Assembly: GCA_032158295.1 (NCBI GenBank)
Contig: CM063247.1
Coordinates: 11,393,899 to 11,457,898 of the forward strand
Direction of reading: 5' to 3'
Length of the DNA stretch: 64,000 bases
Source: Pycnopodia helianthoides
Lineage: Eukaryota > Echinodermata > Asteroidea > Forcipulatida > Asteriidae
Shown here one piece after another: positions 1 through 11,397 of this stretch (position 1 is the stretch's first letter; the number at the start of each line of letters is the position of its first letter). The notes under the pieces are model-generated. The model had not been told where the DNA came from, did no database searches, and saw only the letters and a program-made list of their open reading frames with translations. Position numbers and translations under genes: made by a program.

Positions 1-1625
1 TAGCCAAGTCAAGTGTGATGTTGGCAACACCAGCACTCGGTACTATTATGAGGCCAGGGTTCTGCCCACAGTGGTCGGTGCTGGAAACTCGCACTCGGGA
101 TTCCCCAACCACCACTGACAGAATTTTCTGTTTCCGACCTCCACACATTTTCCAAAATTTTTTATAGCGAATGTATAGCTTTCTTGACACCGCCTTATTT
201 TTCATTGAAGAGGAAAGAAAAAAAAACTCTCTGGCTATCTGTGCAGCCTTCTCCCTTAACAGTGGGCCGCCGGTCCAATGGCCAGTTAAAACACCCGAGG
301 ACCAGTCAGAATTCTCTCTAAGTGGTCCGGCTGGCTAGTTCAGTGTTGAAAAGCCTCCCTATTTCATTTGAAAGATCGACTAGTGAAAAAGCTGACGGAC
401 TAGTAAATTAAAAGCTAAAGCTGGTCCTGTTGGCCAGTCACTAAACAAAGTTAAGGGCAAACCCTGCTGTGAATTGAATCGTAACTCTTGATCGTGTCCC
501 CAAGACCTCAGGAGGATCGAGGATTACGATTATCACAAAGAACAAAGAGTAGAAGGTTCAAGGTTCATTTATTTCGACAGTGTCAAAAAGCAATAGGCAA
601 TACACATCAAAAGTAATCGTTACAAAATGCAAAGTAAATGTTTCACAACATAGGTAAAAGCTAACAAAATGTGAAAAAACATATGTGACACTGCAGAGGT
701 ATCCATTTAAGAAGCACAGCTTGTAGGCAATGGTCCCTAATGACATGGTCGAGTCGAGCTGCCAATGAACAAAATATAATAGCAGGTCTCAATGCACCTA
801 TGCATGTTTACAAAGAAAAACCAGCAAACACTTATACAAACAAATAAACATAGAGCCTCTCCAACAGCTTTACTTCCTGTATCTCTTTGGAACTCCTTGC
901 CTGGTGCCAGCATGTTTCCCTCCGTCCTACTGTTTTAAGAAGAATATCAATTCCTACCTTCAGCTCCCTCAAGTTATTTTCATCTTAAATGTTTTCTTGT
1001 AGCCCCTTCTGCGTTATGTAAGGCTATCTATTATTATTATAGTTGCGATAAATGATAAATGATTTATCCTTTAGAATGTTAAAAAGCAGTCTTTGATTTC
1101 TTTGCTGTTAAGGTTGGAGGTGCTCATATCACTGATTCTGCATGATGGACAGCATGGATGACCAGCTGATTAATCTAGATAACAAATACACAACAACGAA
1201 CGGACACTCTGGTGAGAAGCGAAGGGCCTCGTTGTGTTTATCACAACACCAACAAATAATAACAAACGATTGGTCCATTTAGGCTGTGCCCCTTCATCAT
1301 ACATTGGCCAATTTATACCATCGAGAAAGTGTGCCCAAAAGACGAAAAAGTGTAACATGTTAAAATCACAAAATGTAGCTTAGAAGATCCACCATTTGGA
1401 CTGCTCGAGTTGAAATTATGCTTACCAGACTAATGTTACTGGCCAAAATACCATATCACATGTACCAGCTGTGACTGGTATCCTGCTCAGTTTTGCTTAG
1501 CAGCAAGTTTTTAGTTTAAGCACAGCTATGTAAAATGGACCTAGGGGGGAGTGGAAACAGAAAGGCTTTCAAAATGTCTGGGAACATATATTAATTAGGG
1601 AATAAAACGGCCGTTTAGAACTGGC

Positions 1626-1694
1626 AGGGTCGTGGCAATGCAATAAAGGATGGGGCCGAAAGCGAGGTCCTTTATTGCACGGCCACAACCCTAC
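1626..1694. repeat. Short inverted repeat (hairpin)
   Basis: Two arms of about 25 bases, starting with AGGGTCGTGGCAATGCAATA and ending with its near-complement TTGCACGGCCACAACCCT, face each other across a loop of about 18 bases. This looks like the collapsed core of a small MITE-type element. No protein is associated with it. Confidence 0.6.
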
Positions 1695-2588
1695 AAGGTT
1701 TTAAACAACCATTTAAGACCGAGTCATGTTCTTTTATTGCCATTCATAAAGACCTTTCCATTAAAAAAATCAAAAAAACCTTTAAAAGTTGAGAACAAAT
1801 CTGACAGTTTAGTCTCAGCTCACCTCGACTCTGTGTCGATTATGTACCCATGTCGAGCTCTAGGTAGCTCCTCGCGCAAGTTTCGGCCGCGCGCAACTTT
1901 GAAACTTGCGCTTAACTTTCAAACTACCGTACATGTATCGCTTGCAAGTTTTGAATTCGTGCAAGCAAATTATGCGACCTTCCAACTTAAACTGGGTCGA
2001 CAAATTTGCGCGATCCACGCAATCATCTGACAGCGCCCTCTTTTGGTTCAATTTCTTCGGCGCATCTTTAAACACTCCTAACCGTGCTATATTGATCTCC
2101 ACTCGACCAATCAGAATGGATAAACTGTCTCGGGTATTTATGAACAATAATTGAAGGGGTACCTAGGTCTAGACCAGTGCAATAAAACCTTAATCCAAGC
2201 AAGGCCTTTGAATTTATGATAGTTGAGGATAAAAATCGTCAAGAAACAACAAAACCCCTGTTTTAGAGAATTTCGTCAAACTTTCAGGGTTGAAAATGAC
2301 TTTCCACTGTCCAGTTAGGTTTTTGTACGACTTTAATAGATTGTGTACCCACCATGCAAAGTTTCAAGTCTTACTCAATACTTTCCACTGGTTTGTTAAG
2401 TCCAACGTAGATGTATTTTTCACTTGAGGCTGCTTAGCACAAAGTAAATTACTGCAAGCATAAATGTAGTACACGCTTTGACCTTGAAACTTCTCCATCA
2501 TTCTAATCGACTCTAATGCCAATTCCTCACTCAAACCTCATCATAGTAAAAACAAATTATGCTTCATTTTCAATCGGTGAATGTCGAT

Positions 2589-2791
2589 TGATCCGATCAT
2601 GTGCATCCAAAAGTAACTTTACTAACCATTTTCACTAACTGCTGATAATTTTTCAAGGTGATCCGTTGGTGTAGGTTAGAACTTGACCTTGATCCGATCA
2701 TGTGCATCCAAAAGTAACTTTACTAACCATTTTCACTAACTGCTGATAATTTTTCAAGGTGATCCGTTGGTGTAGGTTAGAACTTGACCTT
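2589..2791. repeat. Perfect 101-bp tandem duplication
   Basis: The unit beginning TGATCCGATCATGTGCATCC and ending GTTAGAACTTGACCT occurs twice head to tail with a period of 101 bases. I see no mismatch between the copies, so the duplication is recent or is an assembly artefact. No open reading frame depends on it. Confidence 0.9.
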
Positions 2792-4039
2792 GACTTAACA
2801 AGAGTAGAACCTCCTATGTCTGTGAGCAATTGTAGTTTATCTTGAGGAGTTCTTCACCTCGTTCTGATCATTTTTTAAATCACAGTTCTTCGGTCATTTT
2901 TCTCATGCTTTCAATCGATCATCCTTCTAGCTTTAACATTGTGGGATGTATGCTTGGGAAAGATCCAATGATCTGGGCCCAATTTCTCGGCTCTGCTGAC
3001 CGTAAGCAAAGAATTTGTGATTTACTGTTTTTTCACAAGTTAGCAGGGAATTTTTGCTTGTGCGCGTGCCACGTTACTGGGCACTCTTCGCTTACATAGC
3101 CAGCACAGAATTTTGGCGCTTGGCCTGTAAGCAATCCAAAGCACCGAATTTGGCGGTGAGCAGAGCCATTCTTGTCGGGACAATTTATCTAAAAGGAATT
3201 CCGCTTGAGATTTCACTTTGTACAAACAGGATGAATATGTAAAAAAGATCTGAAATTGGTCATGAGCTATCTGATCCAGAAATAATCATGTACAGTACAT
3301 GTACGTACGTGTACACAGCTTGCGTTTTTTTGTGTAATATGTGATTTGAGTAATGTCTGGTACATTGACTTGTTTAGTCACAGGTTACCGCTTAAAGTTT
3401 GAATTCCTCAGACTACAGAGACAGTTGCTGAGTCTCGTGGTTCGGGGTGAGCTTTGTGTAGTTACATAACAGACAGTGACAAGTGTACAATTCTGAATGA
3501 ATGTGTACATGTATGGCACAATAGTACCAGGGTTTGCTCATCTGGAGGTTGCTGTACAACTGAGCTTGCTAGTATGCAATCTACCACATGATATCATACT
3601 GCAGGCTGGCAGAGTTTATCAAGCATTGAGCATTCATCGATAAATAACACAGATCATCAAAGTTTGACTGCAACGATGACTCATGAGTGTTATGCAAAAC
3701 AAAAGTTGACTCAAGACAGTGAAGGTTAGGAATGTGTCGTTTCCTGTCTGTAATGCTGATAAGTTTGTAAACTAAATGTATGTGTACACTGCTATACTAA
3801 CATGCTTAATATCATGCGACTATGCAAGTCAGTTTCATTATGCTTGCCTGCTTCTTACAGATTGACATGCACAGTTCTGAGTTTTGCTTGATAGCCGTCC
3901 GTGCTACCCGAAAAAACATTCCGGTCAACTCTCATGCTTGTTTTACACCAGCTGATCATTATTAACAGCGAAACCTTCGCCAGACTCTTGCTTGATATCT
4001 CATCTTCATTTAACACGCACCACCCTTCCACCTGCAACC

Positions 4040-6253
4040 ATGATGAGAGTCAGAGAGAACTTCGAACCCTTGGCTAACGTTCACTCTTCCCTGTTGGTGA
4101 CAGAGAGTGTTCAGCCTCCACCCGTGGCCTCCTCGTCTCATGTTGTCGTCGATGCTGAAGGCAACGGAACCATCTCCGTCGAGGTGCCCAGCGTAGACCA
4201 CTCCAAGGCCAAGAAAAACACCAATCCAGCCGTTGATCCGGATAAAATTGACATCGCCAGGCCCATCAAACTTCTGAAGACGCCGCGAGAGATCAAGCTG
4301 AAGATATGCATTATTTTGCTCTTCTGCCTCATCGTTGCCGCCACTACATGCGTCCTAGTTCTGTACGTGGAGGAACCTTTGCACTATAAGCGTGGCAGTG
4401 CTGCATTCTACACCGGGTCCAGAGAGTTCGTTGTTCATAGGAGCGGGGCGAACATCACCAGAGGATTGCTCGGTCGGAATCTTCCCGATATGCTACCTTT
4501 CTCTTGCGATCCGTTTGATACCAGAAACTTATGTCTAGAGTACATGGATATAGCTAGACTATTGATCCACTGGGAGGAACACACCGGGATGGATTGCTAC
4601 ACCCTGACGTGGGAAGCCTTCAATCACGACGTCGTTCATCGTGACTGCTACACCTTAGAAAATATTCACTGGTACGGCGGCGGTGTGGCGGCCAATCAGC
4701 AGTGGCCACTGGAGAAAATGAACCAATCACGTGAACCTTTTATCTCGGGCGATGAAACGAGTAGCTTCGGACCTATCGTGGAACGCTTTTGGTTATCGTC
4801 ACATGGAGTTGGTATCAGGGTGAGTAATGAGTCACCGTTGTTCATCAGTGTAAATGAGGAGTCGCGACAGTTATGTTTTGAGAGTACTTACATGGAGTCG
4901 CCCTTCCCGAACCCAGAGAAAAAACAACCAAAGCTTGAGTACACACTCTGTGCAGCTGCAAACATGCGACTTGTCCATGAGCAAATGTCGGACAAATTTG
5001 GTAAGAAGCTGAAAGCAGTGCCGACGCAAGTCCTGCGGCATGGCCCTTTGTGGTCCACCCCTAATTGTTTTGCAGGTGACTCATTCAACGGTATGACAAT
5101 TTCCGACTTTGTAAAAGATCTCCACAAAAGTCGCCTGGGAGCAAGCTCTTTTGAAATTGAATGTGGGTACGCAAGAACCGACGGAGATCTGGAGTTTGAC
5201 GAGGACAGATTCTCAAATATTAGTGAATCGATAGCAACCATTCAAGAGATGGGGTATCAAGTGGCATTGAGGGTTAACCCATTCATGAATGTTGACTCGA
5301 AGGCTTTCCACGAGGCGCTTCGAAAGGGATTTTTAGTGGAGGATCCCAGAGCAGAGGTCCCTGGACTGATCCAATGGAAGAGAGGGGTGGCGGGTCTGCT
5401 CGATACGACCAATTACAACGCCACAAATTGGTTCCTCGAGCGACTGCAGAGTCTTCAAGACACCACAGGGGTAGATTTCTTTACATTCAACAACGGAGAG
5501 GTGAGTTACCTTCCGGTAGAGTTCAAGACCGCGGAGGTCTTGACAAACCCTTGCACCTACACCCAGCGCTATGTTGAACTAGCAAATCAGACTCAGGGTA
5601 CTATCTTTATGCGTTCAGTTTTCCAATCGCAAGACATTCCAGTGATTGTATTCACAATTCCAAAAGCACCAATCTGGGGGTATGAAAACGGGTTGAAAAC
5701 TCTCATTCCGACTGCGTTGACGCTCGGCATCCTCGGGTATCCTTTTATAATGCCCGATCTAGCGGTCGTCGGTCAGCACTACGTCTCGGCCTGCACCGAA
5801 AGTTGCCTCCCGAACAAGGAGTTTTTACTGCGGTGGCTGGGCATCATGGCCTTCTTTCCTGCCATGAGGATCAATGTCCCCATCTGGGAGTACGATCCGG
5901 GCACGCAGCGCGTTGCCAACAATTTCATCCGGTTCCACCAGAAGATGATCTCGCCCTTGGTGATCAGTGTCGCCACGGAGGCTAAAAACACCGGAGCGCC
6001 CATCATCAGACCTCTGTGGTGGATTGCCCCGAGTGACGAAGAAGCTCAGAGCATCGACTCTGAGTTTTTGATCGGGGATGATATGCTAGTGGCACCTGTT
6101 CTAGACCAAGGGCAGACCAAACGACAGGTGTATTTACCGGAAGGTAAATGGCAAGACCAGGTCCACCGTGGTCCCTCCCTCCAAGGTGGAGCGTGGGTCG
6201 AGGTTGAGGCATTGCTCGAGCAGGTACCGTACTTTACCAAAGAAAAAGAATGA
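4040..6253 (+). CDS. MYORG-like: MYORG-like GH31 protein, copy A (probable pseudoenzyme)
   Basis: Glycoside hydrolase family 31 protein of the MYORG (KIAA1161) type, 737 residues. The start is the first ATG in the frame (ATGATG, Kozak ACC at -3); upstream only a TTG codon extends the frame. Residues 1-87 are a cytosolic tail, about 88-110 a single transmembrane helix (ICIILLFCLIVAATTCVLVL), and the rest is lumenal with sequons such as NIT, NQS, NES, NIS, NAT and NQT. The GH31 barrel is clear: LLDTT, WGYENGLKTLIPTALTLGIL, GYPFIMPDL, FFPAMR and IIRPLWWIAP all match copy B at 16747. The catalytic residues do not. The nucleophile motif FKFDAGE reads FTFNNGE (Asp to Asn, residue 484, codon 5489-5491). 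The acid/base MDKDS reads IPKAP (Asp to Pro, residue 541, codon 5660-5662). IDDGY reads IECGY and LWVTPF reads LRVNPF. Fold and topology look intact, so a binding, chaperone or regulatory role is inferred. A possible ATTAAA poly(A) signal lies at 6350. The coding part is uninterrupted, as in human MYORG. Confidence 0.9.
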   Translation: MMRVRENFEPLANVHSSLLVTESVQPPPVASSSHVVVDAEGNGTISVEVPSVDHSKAKKNTNPAVDPDKIDIARPIKLLKTPREIKLKICIILLFCLIVAATTCVLVLYVEEPLHYKRGSAAFYTGSREFVVHRSGANITRGLLGRNLPDMLPFSCDPFDTRNLCLEYMDIARLLIHWEEHTGMDCYTLTWEAFNHDVVHRDCYTLENIHWYGGGVAANQQWPLEKMNQSREPFISGDETSSFGPIVERFWLSSHGVGIRVSNESPLFISVNEESRQLCFESTYMESPFPNPEKKQPKLEYTLCAAANMRLVHEQMSDKFGKKLKAVPTQVLRHGPLWSTPNCFAGDSFNGMTISDFVKDLHKSRLGASSFEIECGYARTDGDLEFDEDRFSNISESIATIQEMGYQVALRVNPFMNVDSKAFHEALRKGFLVEDPRAEVPGLIQWKRGVAGLLDTTNYNATNWFLERLQSLQDTTGVDFFTFNNGEVSYLPVEFKTAEVLTNPCTYTQRYVELANQTQGTIFMRSVFQSQDIPVIVFTIPKAPIWGYENGLKTLIPTALTLGILGYPFIMPDLAVVGQHYVSACTESCLPNKEFLLRWLGIMAFFPAMRINVPIWEYDPGTQRVANNFIRFHQKMISPLVISVATEAKNTGAPIIRPLWWIAPSDEEAQSIDSEFLIGDDMLVAPVLDQGQTKRQVYLPEGKWQDQVHRGPSLQGGAWVEVEALLEQVPYFTKEKE

Positions 6254-7129
6254 ACCAAAAAAAGCAGAGTCCACTGCAAAACAAATTCACAGGACCATAG
6301 AGCTAGAAGATCAGAACTATGCCTGAAATATTTAAATTTAAAAAGCAAGATTAAAGCCTTCTGGCCAAAGTGTTTGTCGGTTTGGTTAACCTTGCCAACA
6401 AATATCCAAACAAAATGTCTTCACATAAATGCAGCGAATTAAGACAAAACTGACAACTTGTTCGGTTTTGTGTTATCTTCCCACATTGTTGAGAATCCAG
6501 ATGAAATTTGAGGCATTTAGGAAGGTTTGTAGAAAAACAGGGATAGAGTTGGTGTGAAATACCCAGCGCCCAGGCGAAGAAAGATACTTTTTGTATTTAC
6601 AAAGTTTGCTAAATCATTAATACTATCACCAATCAGGCCAAAGTACAGGAATCCACCTGTTTAAAATTTGTGTGGGTTTTAAAAGTTTAAAAGTTTAAAA
6701 GTTACAATTGGTTTTTAGCTCATTCTGTTTGCACTCATTTATAAACTATTCCCACCAGTTTCGTATTTGTTTCGTTTGTTTTGTATGCATTTATGACACA
6801 TGCAGGTGTCTTTAAAAAAAATCACCTTCTGCAGGTGCTACAAATAAATTTCTACTCTATCAGTGTAACAAAGTTTCCCAAATTAAAATGAAAAGACAAA
6901 AGTCAAAATGCTGCAAAGTTTTGTGTATCTTTAAAAACAAAAACAAACAAAATATTCTACATACATGTACATGTACATGCAAACAAAAAAGTATTTTTCT
7001 TGGGGAATCTACATGTTTGAAAGATATAGTTCCCATTGATCCAATTCACCTAACCTCATCCCACAATAAATCTTGGTGGTGCTATTTGTGGAAGCAGTGT
7101 GTGTTATTTTTGGCATATATAGACCATGT

Positions 7130-7445
7130 TACATTTGTTTACAGAGTGGTGACCTCGTACATTATAATGCTATTCCTGACGGGCAAGATGCTACACAGGC
7201 TCAATGGGAAAATTTATATTTTGTGTCATAATTTTCACATAAATTCAAAGTTTACAAAAGCAACAGCTGTACAGCTTTTGAGATGTCCCCCTTTTCTTCT
7301 CATCAAAAGTCGAGGAAAATCAGATAGTGCGATCTCCATAAAACATTGTTGTATTCTTCCATTGAGCTGTGTACAAATGTGCCCGCCGGAAGTCCAGGCT
7401 CTGTGGCTCTTTTGTAAACATGTGATGTCACAGGTCACATCGTCT
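7130..7445. repeat. Dispersed repeat, copy 1 (second copy about 56650-56985)
   Basis: About 320 bases that recur at about 56650-56985 in the same orientation. The best conserved parts are the blocks TTTTGTGTCATAATTT, TCTTCCATTGAGCTGTGTAC and, at the end, CTCTTTTGTAAACATGTGATG followed by a TGACATCA-like palindrome. The frame that runs across it is not conserved between the copies, so it is not treated as a gene. Confidence 0.75.
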
Positions 7446-7612
7446 TAATGGGGCTATATTTCTAAGTGCATTTTGACTCCCAAAATGGAAGCCTGTGCAA
7501 TGCTGCTGCAAGGGTTCTGTAGCAACTGTTTTATCAATGTTAACGGTACATGTAGTGTATGATACATTTACGTGATACATGGCCTATTGTAGTTTGTAAA
7601 CTTAAAAAGTAT

Positions 7613-7978
7613 TATACAGGATTGGTAAGAATAAAAAATATCATGGTTTAATTTTAGTCTGAAAGCTTACTGATTATGAAGTTCATACTATAAAGCTATT
7701 TTTCTGTGATGAAGTCATACTGAGAAAACTGTACTGAAAACCTTTAAAAAATGCAACAGAGCTCTGATTTTGGTTGTTAACAACCAAAGTTAAGGACAAT
7801 GTGTTTACTGTTTACATGCTGAAAACTGCGCATGGTTTTTCACCATTTTCTCCTGACGCACACAAAAGATGAAGCCCAAATTGACACAGGTTTGTTCATT
7901 CATGTAATGGTTGATCACACAAAACATTGATCACACCGCCCGCAATTATTTTGTCAGCTCTACCAATCCTGTATAATA
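7613..7978. mobile_element. MITE-like element with 16-bp perfect terminal inverted repeats
   Basis: The element begins ATTATACAGGATTGGT and ends with the exact reverse complement ACCAATCCTGTATAAT. It is about 366 bases long and has no coding capacity. A diverged copy lies at about 35830-36195 in the same orientation, sharing the AAAGCTTACTGATTATGAA block and the CACCAATCCT end. The size and structure fit a non-autonomous DNA transposon; the superfamily cannot be told from the sequence alone. Confidence 0.75.
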
Positions 7979-8289
7979 CCTACAAGCCCTTGATTTGTAC
8001 AGCATGGTTGCAGAATTTTACAAATTGCACCTCGTGTGAAAGGACAATGTTTGGACTGTCAGAGTTCCCTCGTGAAAGCTTCTCAAATATTGCAAAATTT
8101 TGTCGGAGGTCTGACGTACGACAACACTTTCTGTTGGCAAACACTTTGACTAAGGATGTGCGCGCTATCATCATGCGAAGGGAGCTAAAGGTGTTAAATA
8201 TTTATCACAGACCCGGCCATGGCCTCTAGGACCTCTGTGAAATTCCAAACTTGACCAACTTTTAATGTATTGTTATTATGTACACAATG

Positions 8290-8740
8290 TATAGTGTCGT
8301 GGCCGAGCAGTTACAGCCCGGAACTCAAGCTCTTGTGTTTCTGATTACCAGGGCCCAATTTCATAGAGCTGCTTAAGCAGTTGCTTAAAATTTTCTGCTG
8401 GGCAAAAAAGGCAGGATACCAGTCAAAGATTGTACATGTGACATGGTAGTTTGGCTGGTAACCTTATTCTGCTAAGCATAATTTTATTATGCTTAGCTGT
8501 TTTTAGTGCTTAAGCAGCTCTATGAAATTGGGCCCAGAGTGTGGGTTCGAATCCCAGTTGTGGCACCTGTGTCCTTGGGCAAGACACTTTGCTTTGTCCT
8601 TCTGATTTGATATTAAACCGTAGTGTTTGGATTAGTAGTGCACGTAAAAGAACCCAGAACACTTATCGCGGAAGAGTAGGGGTTGACCCCGGTGTTTCTG
8701 GTTCATTGCACAAGCTTATATAGTGATATATATGAAGCAT
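8290..8740 (+). mobile_element. tRNA-derived SINE split by a nested MITE
   Basis: The head GTGTCGTGGCCGAGCAGTTA resembles the box A half of a class II tRNA, and GGTTCGAATCC at 8544-8554 is a textbook box B. It is followed by a SINE body with TGTCCTTGGGCAAGACAC. The two promoter halves are separated by the insertion at 8351-8535. Removing that insertion brings box A and box B to tRNA-like spacing, with GTGTC and GGCAC able to pair as an acceptor stem. It is a retroposon relic, not a functional tRNA gene. Confidence 0.8.
8351..8535. mobile_element. Nested MITE with 29-bp perfect terminal inverted repeats
   Basis: The ends are GGGCCCAATTTCATAGAGCT and its mirror AGCTCTATGAAATTGGGCCC; the identity continues for 29 bases into the element. 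The interior contains the family hallmark of repeated GCTTAAGCA and GCTAAGCATAATTTT palindromic blocks. It has no coding capacity. It sits between box A and box B of a SINE, so it inserted after the SINE. Related copies are at about 13521-13712, 25566-26180 (split), 14160-14315 (partial) and 54918-55083. Confidence 0.85.
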
Positions 8741-10446
8741 GATCCTTGGTTTCATTACCAGAGATATATATAATAATAATGTTGACCAAAGTAATAGAAA
8801 CTGCGTCAACAAATCTGGTCACAGTTATTCATAATGCAAAATGTACGCTGTTTGTGCCCGCATCAATGCTCTGTGTCTAAAGACCCTGTAAGTCTTGTGC
8901 GTATTTGGGTGCCTTTGTTTCCCATGAACTGTATGTATATTTGCTTTGATGTGTGAAGGAAACAAAGTCACGCCCTGTTTACATGAGGCCGTTTTGCTTA
9001 CAGGCGACCTCAATCCTCCTCTCCTATGTCACTCCACTCCCAACATGTTTGGACTCTAGATAAGATTGCATTGCCTGACTCAGTGGTAAGCAATTGTTAT
9101 TTGGGCCTACAGCCTCGGTCCTCGGTCCTACAGCCCTCATTCTGGCAAAAAGGACTTAGATGGATTTGGGAGGTGAGGGTTTGGACGGACCCCTATGTTC
9201 AAATACACACAAGCCTTGCATTGTCTTTTGCTTCATGTCAGTGATGAATCAACGATTTAAAAAGGTTTCAATCAAAATCAGTGGATCAAAGTCTTTCAAA
9301 TTTGTTTATTCTAAAAAGGTAAATAAATGAATGAATAAACACAAATGTCGATGGATGCATTGTCTGTAATGTTTCTAGCAAGTGTAATATTTAATCCATG
9401 TAGTACAAGTTGAAGATGTATAAAAGTCACCATTGGTCGTGATTGCTTGTAACTTGTCCGATTGCTGGGAAATCATGATGAACCATATTGGTTTGGTTGG
9501 GTGTTGTCTGGAGGGGAGGGGAGGGGCATGGGGATGTCAGGCTGGGGTTGTCAAACTTGTGATTGTTACTCACGGATCGTTATTGGTGTGATTTGGAACC
9601 GGAATTCAATGTACTGTAAACTGTTGTTGATTTTAAACTAGTTTGTGAACATATCTCTGATCTGTATTAGTTGCTTGGTTTCTGTAATCACTGGCGAAAC
9701 TAGAGAGCGAGAGCCCCCTGTTAAGAACCCTTGGTCCCCCCTCTCCCTTGCACCCCCAAATGAGATCAGAAAACATGTACAAATAAATGGTTGGATACAT
9801 TAATCTACCCCCCCACCACCACTTATGTATGTGTCCTCACTTGCCCCCCCCCCACCCCCAAATGCAAATGTCTGGTTACGCCACTGCCTGTAATATTCAT
9901 GTTGTACATAATACTATTCTGCAGTGACTGCTACTTATTCATACATGTAGTTGACCAAATAAACAATTCTAAAGAATTTATTCTAGGGTTTAATTGCAGT
10001 CCAGATAAAGATAGATATACAAAAAGCCATTAGTACATGTAACTACTCATGTTAAATAGTGTTTTTCTTTTTAGTATATTTGACTCGTCTGTATTATTCA
10101 TTCTATGGAACTAAAGGCATTGAGGCCATGATCCCGCCGCCATCTTAGTGGCAAAATGATGATGAAACAATGGAAATGCACAGCGCTGTATGCTCGGCAC
10201 ATCAGGGTGTGACACTGTCAATGAGCAGCCTGCTCTTGATCTGTGTGTGTGAGAGCAGCCCAGTGCAGTGGCATTATGTGAATACGTCCATTCTGCCCTC
10301 TTCTTAATTGGTGACTCTGATTCGTTTCATGTTACCTGTTCATGACTTCAAGGTGACACATTGCCTTCAGATTGGGCGCTTTGGGCTATAAAAAGCATGT
10401 TGTTGTGAAATGAATGTGGTTGGAAAGATGTTTTGAAAAGCAGAAT

Positions 10447-10839
10447 TTAAAGGAACATTACAGAATTGGTAAGAAAAAACTTGTAAAATATACTTTTTGA
10501 TCACAGATTTACATAAAACTTACACGGTCTAATGATGATGATAGTAGAAAACATCCCTTGAAATATTTCTGTCTGAAATGCCATATTTAATGAGAAATGA
10601 ATAAACTAATTTTCCAATTGGAGTTTATCGCTCAGTGAGCGTTTTATTCATTTATTGAATCTATATGATTTCATGCAAATGTGTAATCGGTTTTTCACTA
10701 TTTTCTTGTGACCCAGATGGCCGATCGATCTCAAACTTCTACAGGTTTGTCAGTTTATGTTTATGGTGGATTACATAAAGTGTTTACACTGCCAGCAACT
10801 GTTTTGTTAGCAAAAACTAATTCTGTAATGTTCCTTTAA
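10447..10839. mobile_element. MITE-like element, family TAAAGGAACATTACAGAATT, copy 1
   Basis: About 390 bases bounded by TTAAAGGAACATTACAGAATT and its reverse complement AATTCTGTAATGTTCCTTTAA. The interior includes the palindromic stretch AATAAAC...GAGTTTATCGCTCAGTGAGCG. It is nearly identical to the copy at 15260-15651, which implies recent spread. A more distant relative lies at about 11055-11397. It is non-coding. Confidence 0.85.
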
Positions 10840-11054
10840 TGATTCACACAAACATCCCCCGAAATTGTGTGGTTTTCCTTTTACTTCGTGAACTAACACG
10901 GTCCAGAATTTTGTGGAGATAAAATCTTGGTTCTGGCCACGCTATATGAAGGAAGTCATTCACTATGTTCCACCGAATGCAGGGAAGATGTTGGACTTAG
11001 AATTAGATGCATCAATTAGTTCAAGGGAAAACGTGATAGGGTACTATCTTTTAA

Positions 11055-11397
11055 AGGCCCTGTACGCTATTGGTAAGATCGAAAAACACAATGTTCACAG
11101 ATTCACACATAACTTACATGAATTAAAGTAAGTAATGGTAGAAAGGGTTTCTTAAAATATTTCTGCCTAAAATGCTATCGTTTCTGAGAAACGAGTAAAA
11201 CAATAGTAATTATCGTGCGCGATAATTTGAAAAAACAGAAAACACATTAGATCTCTTTTCACTATTTTCTCGTGACCTCGATGACCAATTGAGCTCAAAC
11301 TTCACAGGTTTGTTTGGTCATGCATATGTTTAATCACACAAAATGTGGACACTGATTTTGAGCTGTTACCAAAAGTGTACAATACCTTTAAGCCTAA
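11055..11397. mobile_element. MITE-like element, diverged relative
   Basis: It starts AAAGGCCCTGTACGCTATTGG and ends CCAAAAGTGTACAATACCTTTAA, an imperfect inverted terminal repeat. The interior has the same order of landmarks as the elements at 10447 and 13021 (a TTCACAGATT-type block, a GAGAAACGAGTAAA block, TTTTCACTATTTTCTCGTGA, and TTGAGCTCAAACTTCACAGG). It is an older member of the same superfamily. Confidence 0.6.

Larger units (their letters stand above)
1..4039. other. Gene-free flank upstream of GH31 copy A
   Basis: I see no convincing coding exon here. The stretch holds a dispersed repeat (about 52-155, related to 45716-45825), a short hairpin (1626-1694), a perfect 101-bp tandem duplication (2589-2791) and otherwise AT-rich unique sequence. 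A pyrimidine-rich tract ending in CTTCTTACAG (AG at 3859-3860) is a good splice acceptor. It suggests that the coding exon of the GH31 gene at 4040 starts at 3861, after a non-coding 5' exon further upstream. That non-coding exon was not located. Confidence 0.6.

Noticed and set aside
6888..7448. 186-codon plus-strand open frame
   Set aside because: Its second half lies in a dispersed repeat whose other copy (56650-56985) does not keep the frame. Its composition is not coding-like.
8290..8740. Possible tRNA gene (box A and box B)
   Set aside because: The halves are separated by a MITE and followed by a SINE body, so it is a retroposon relic.
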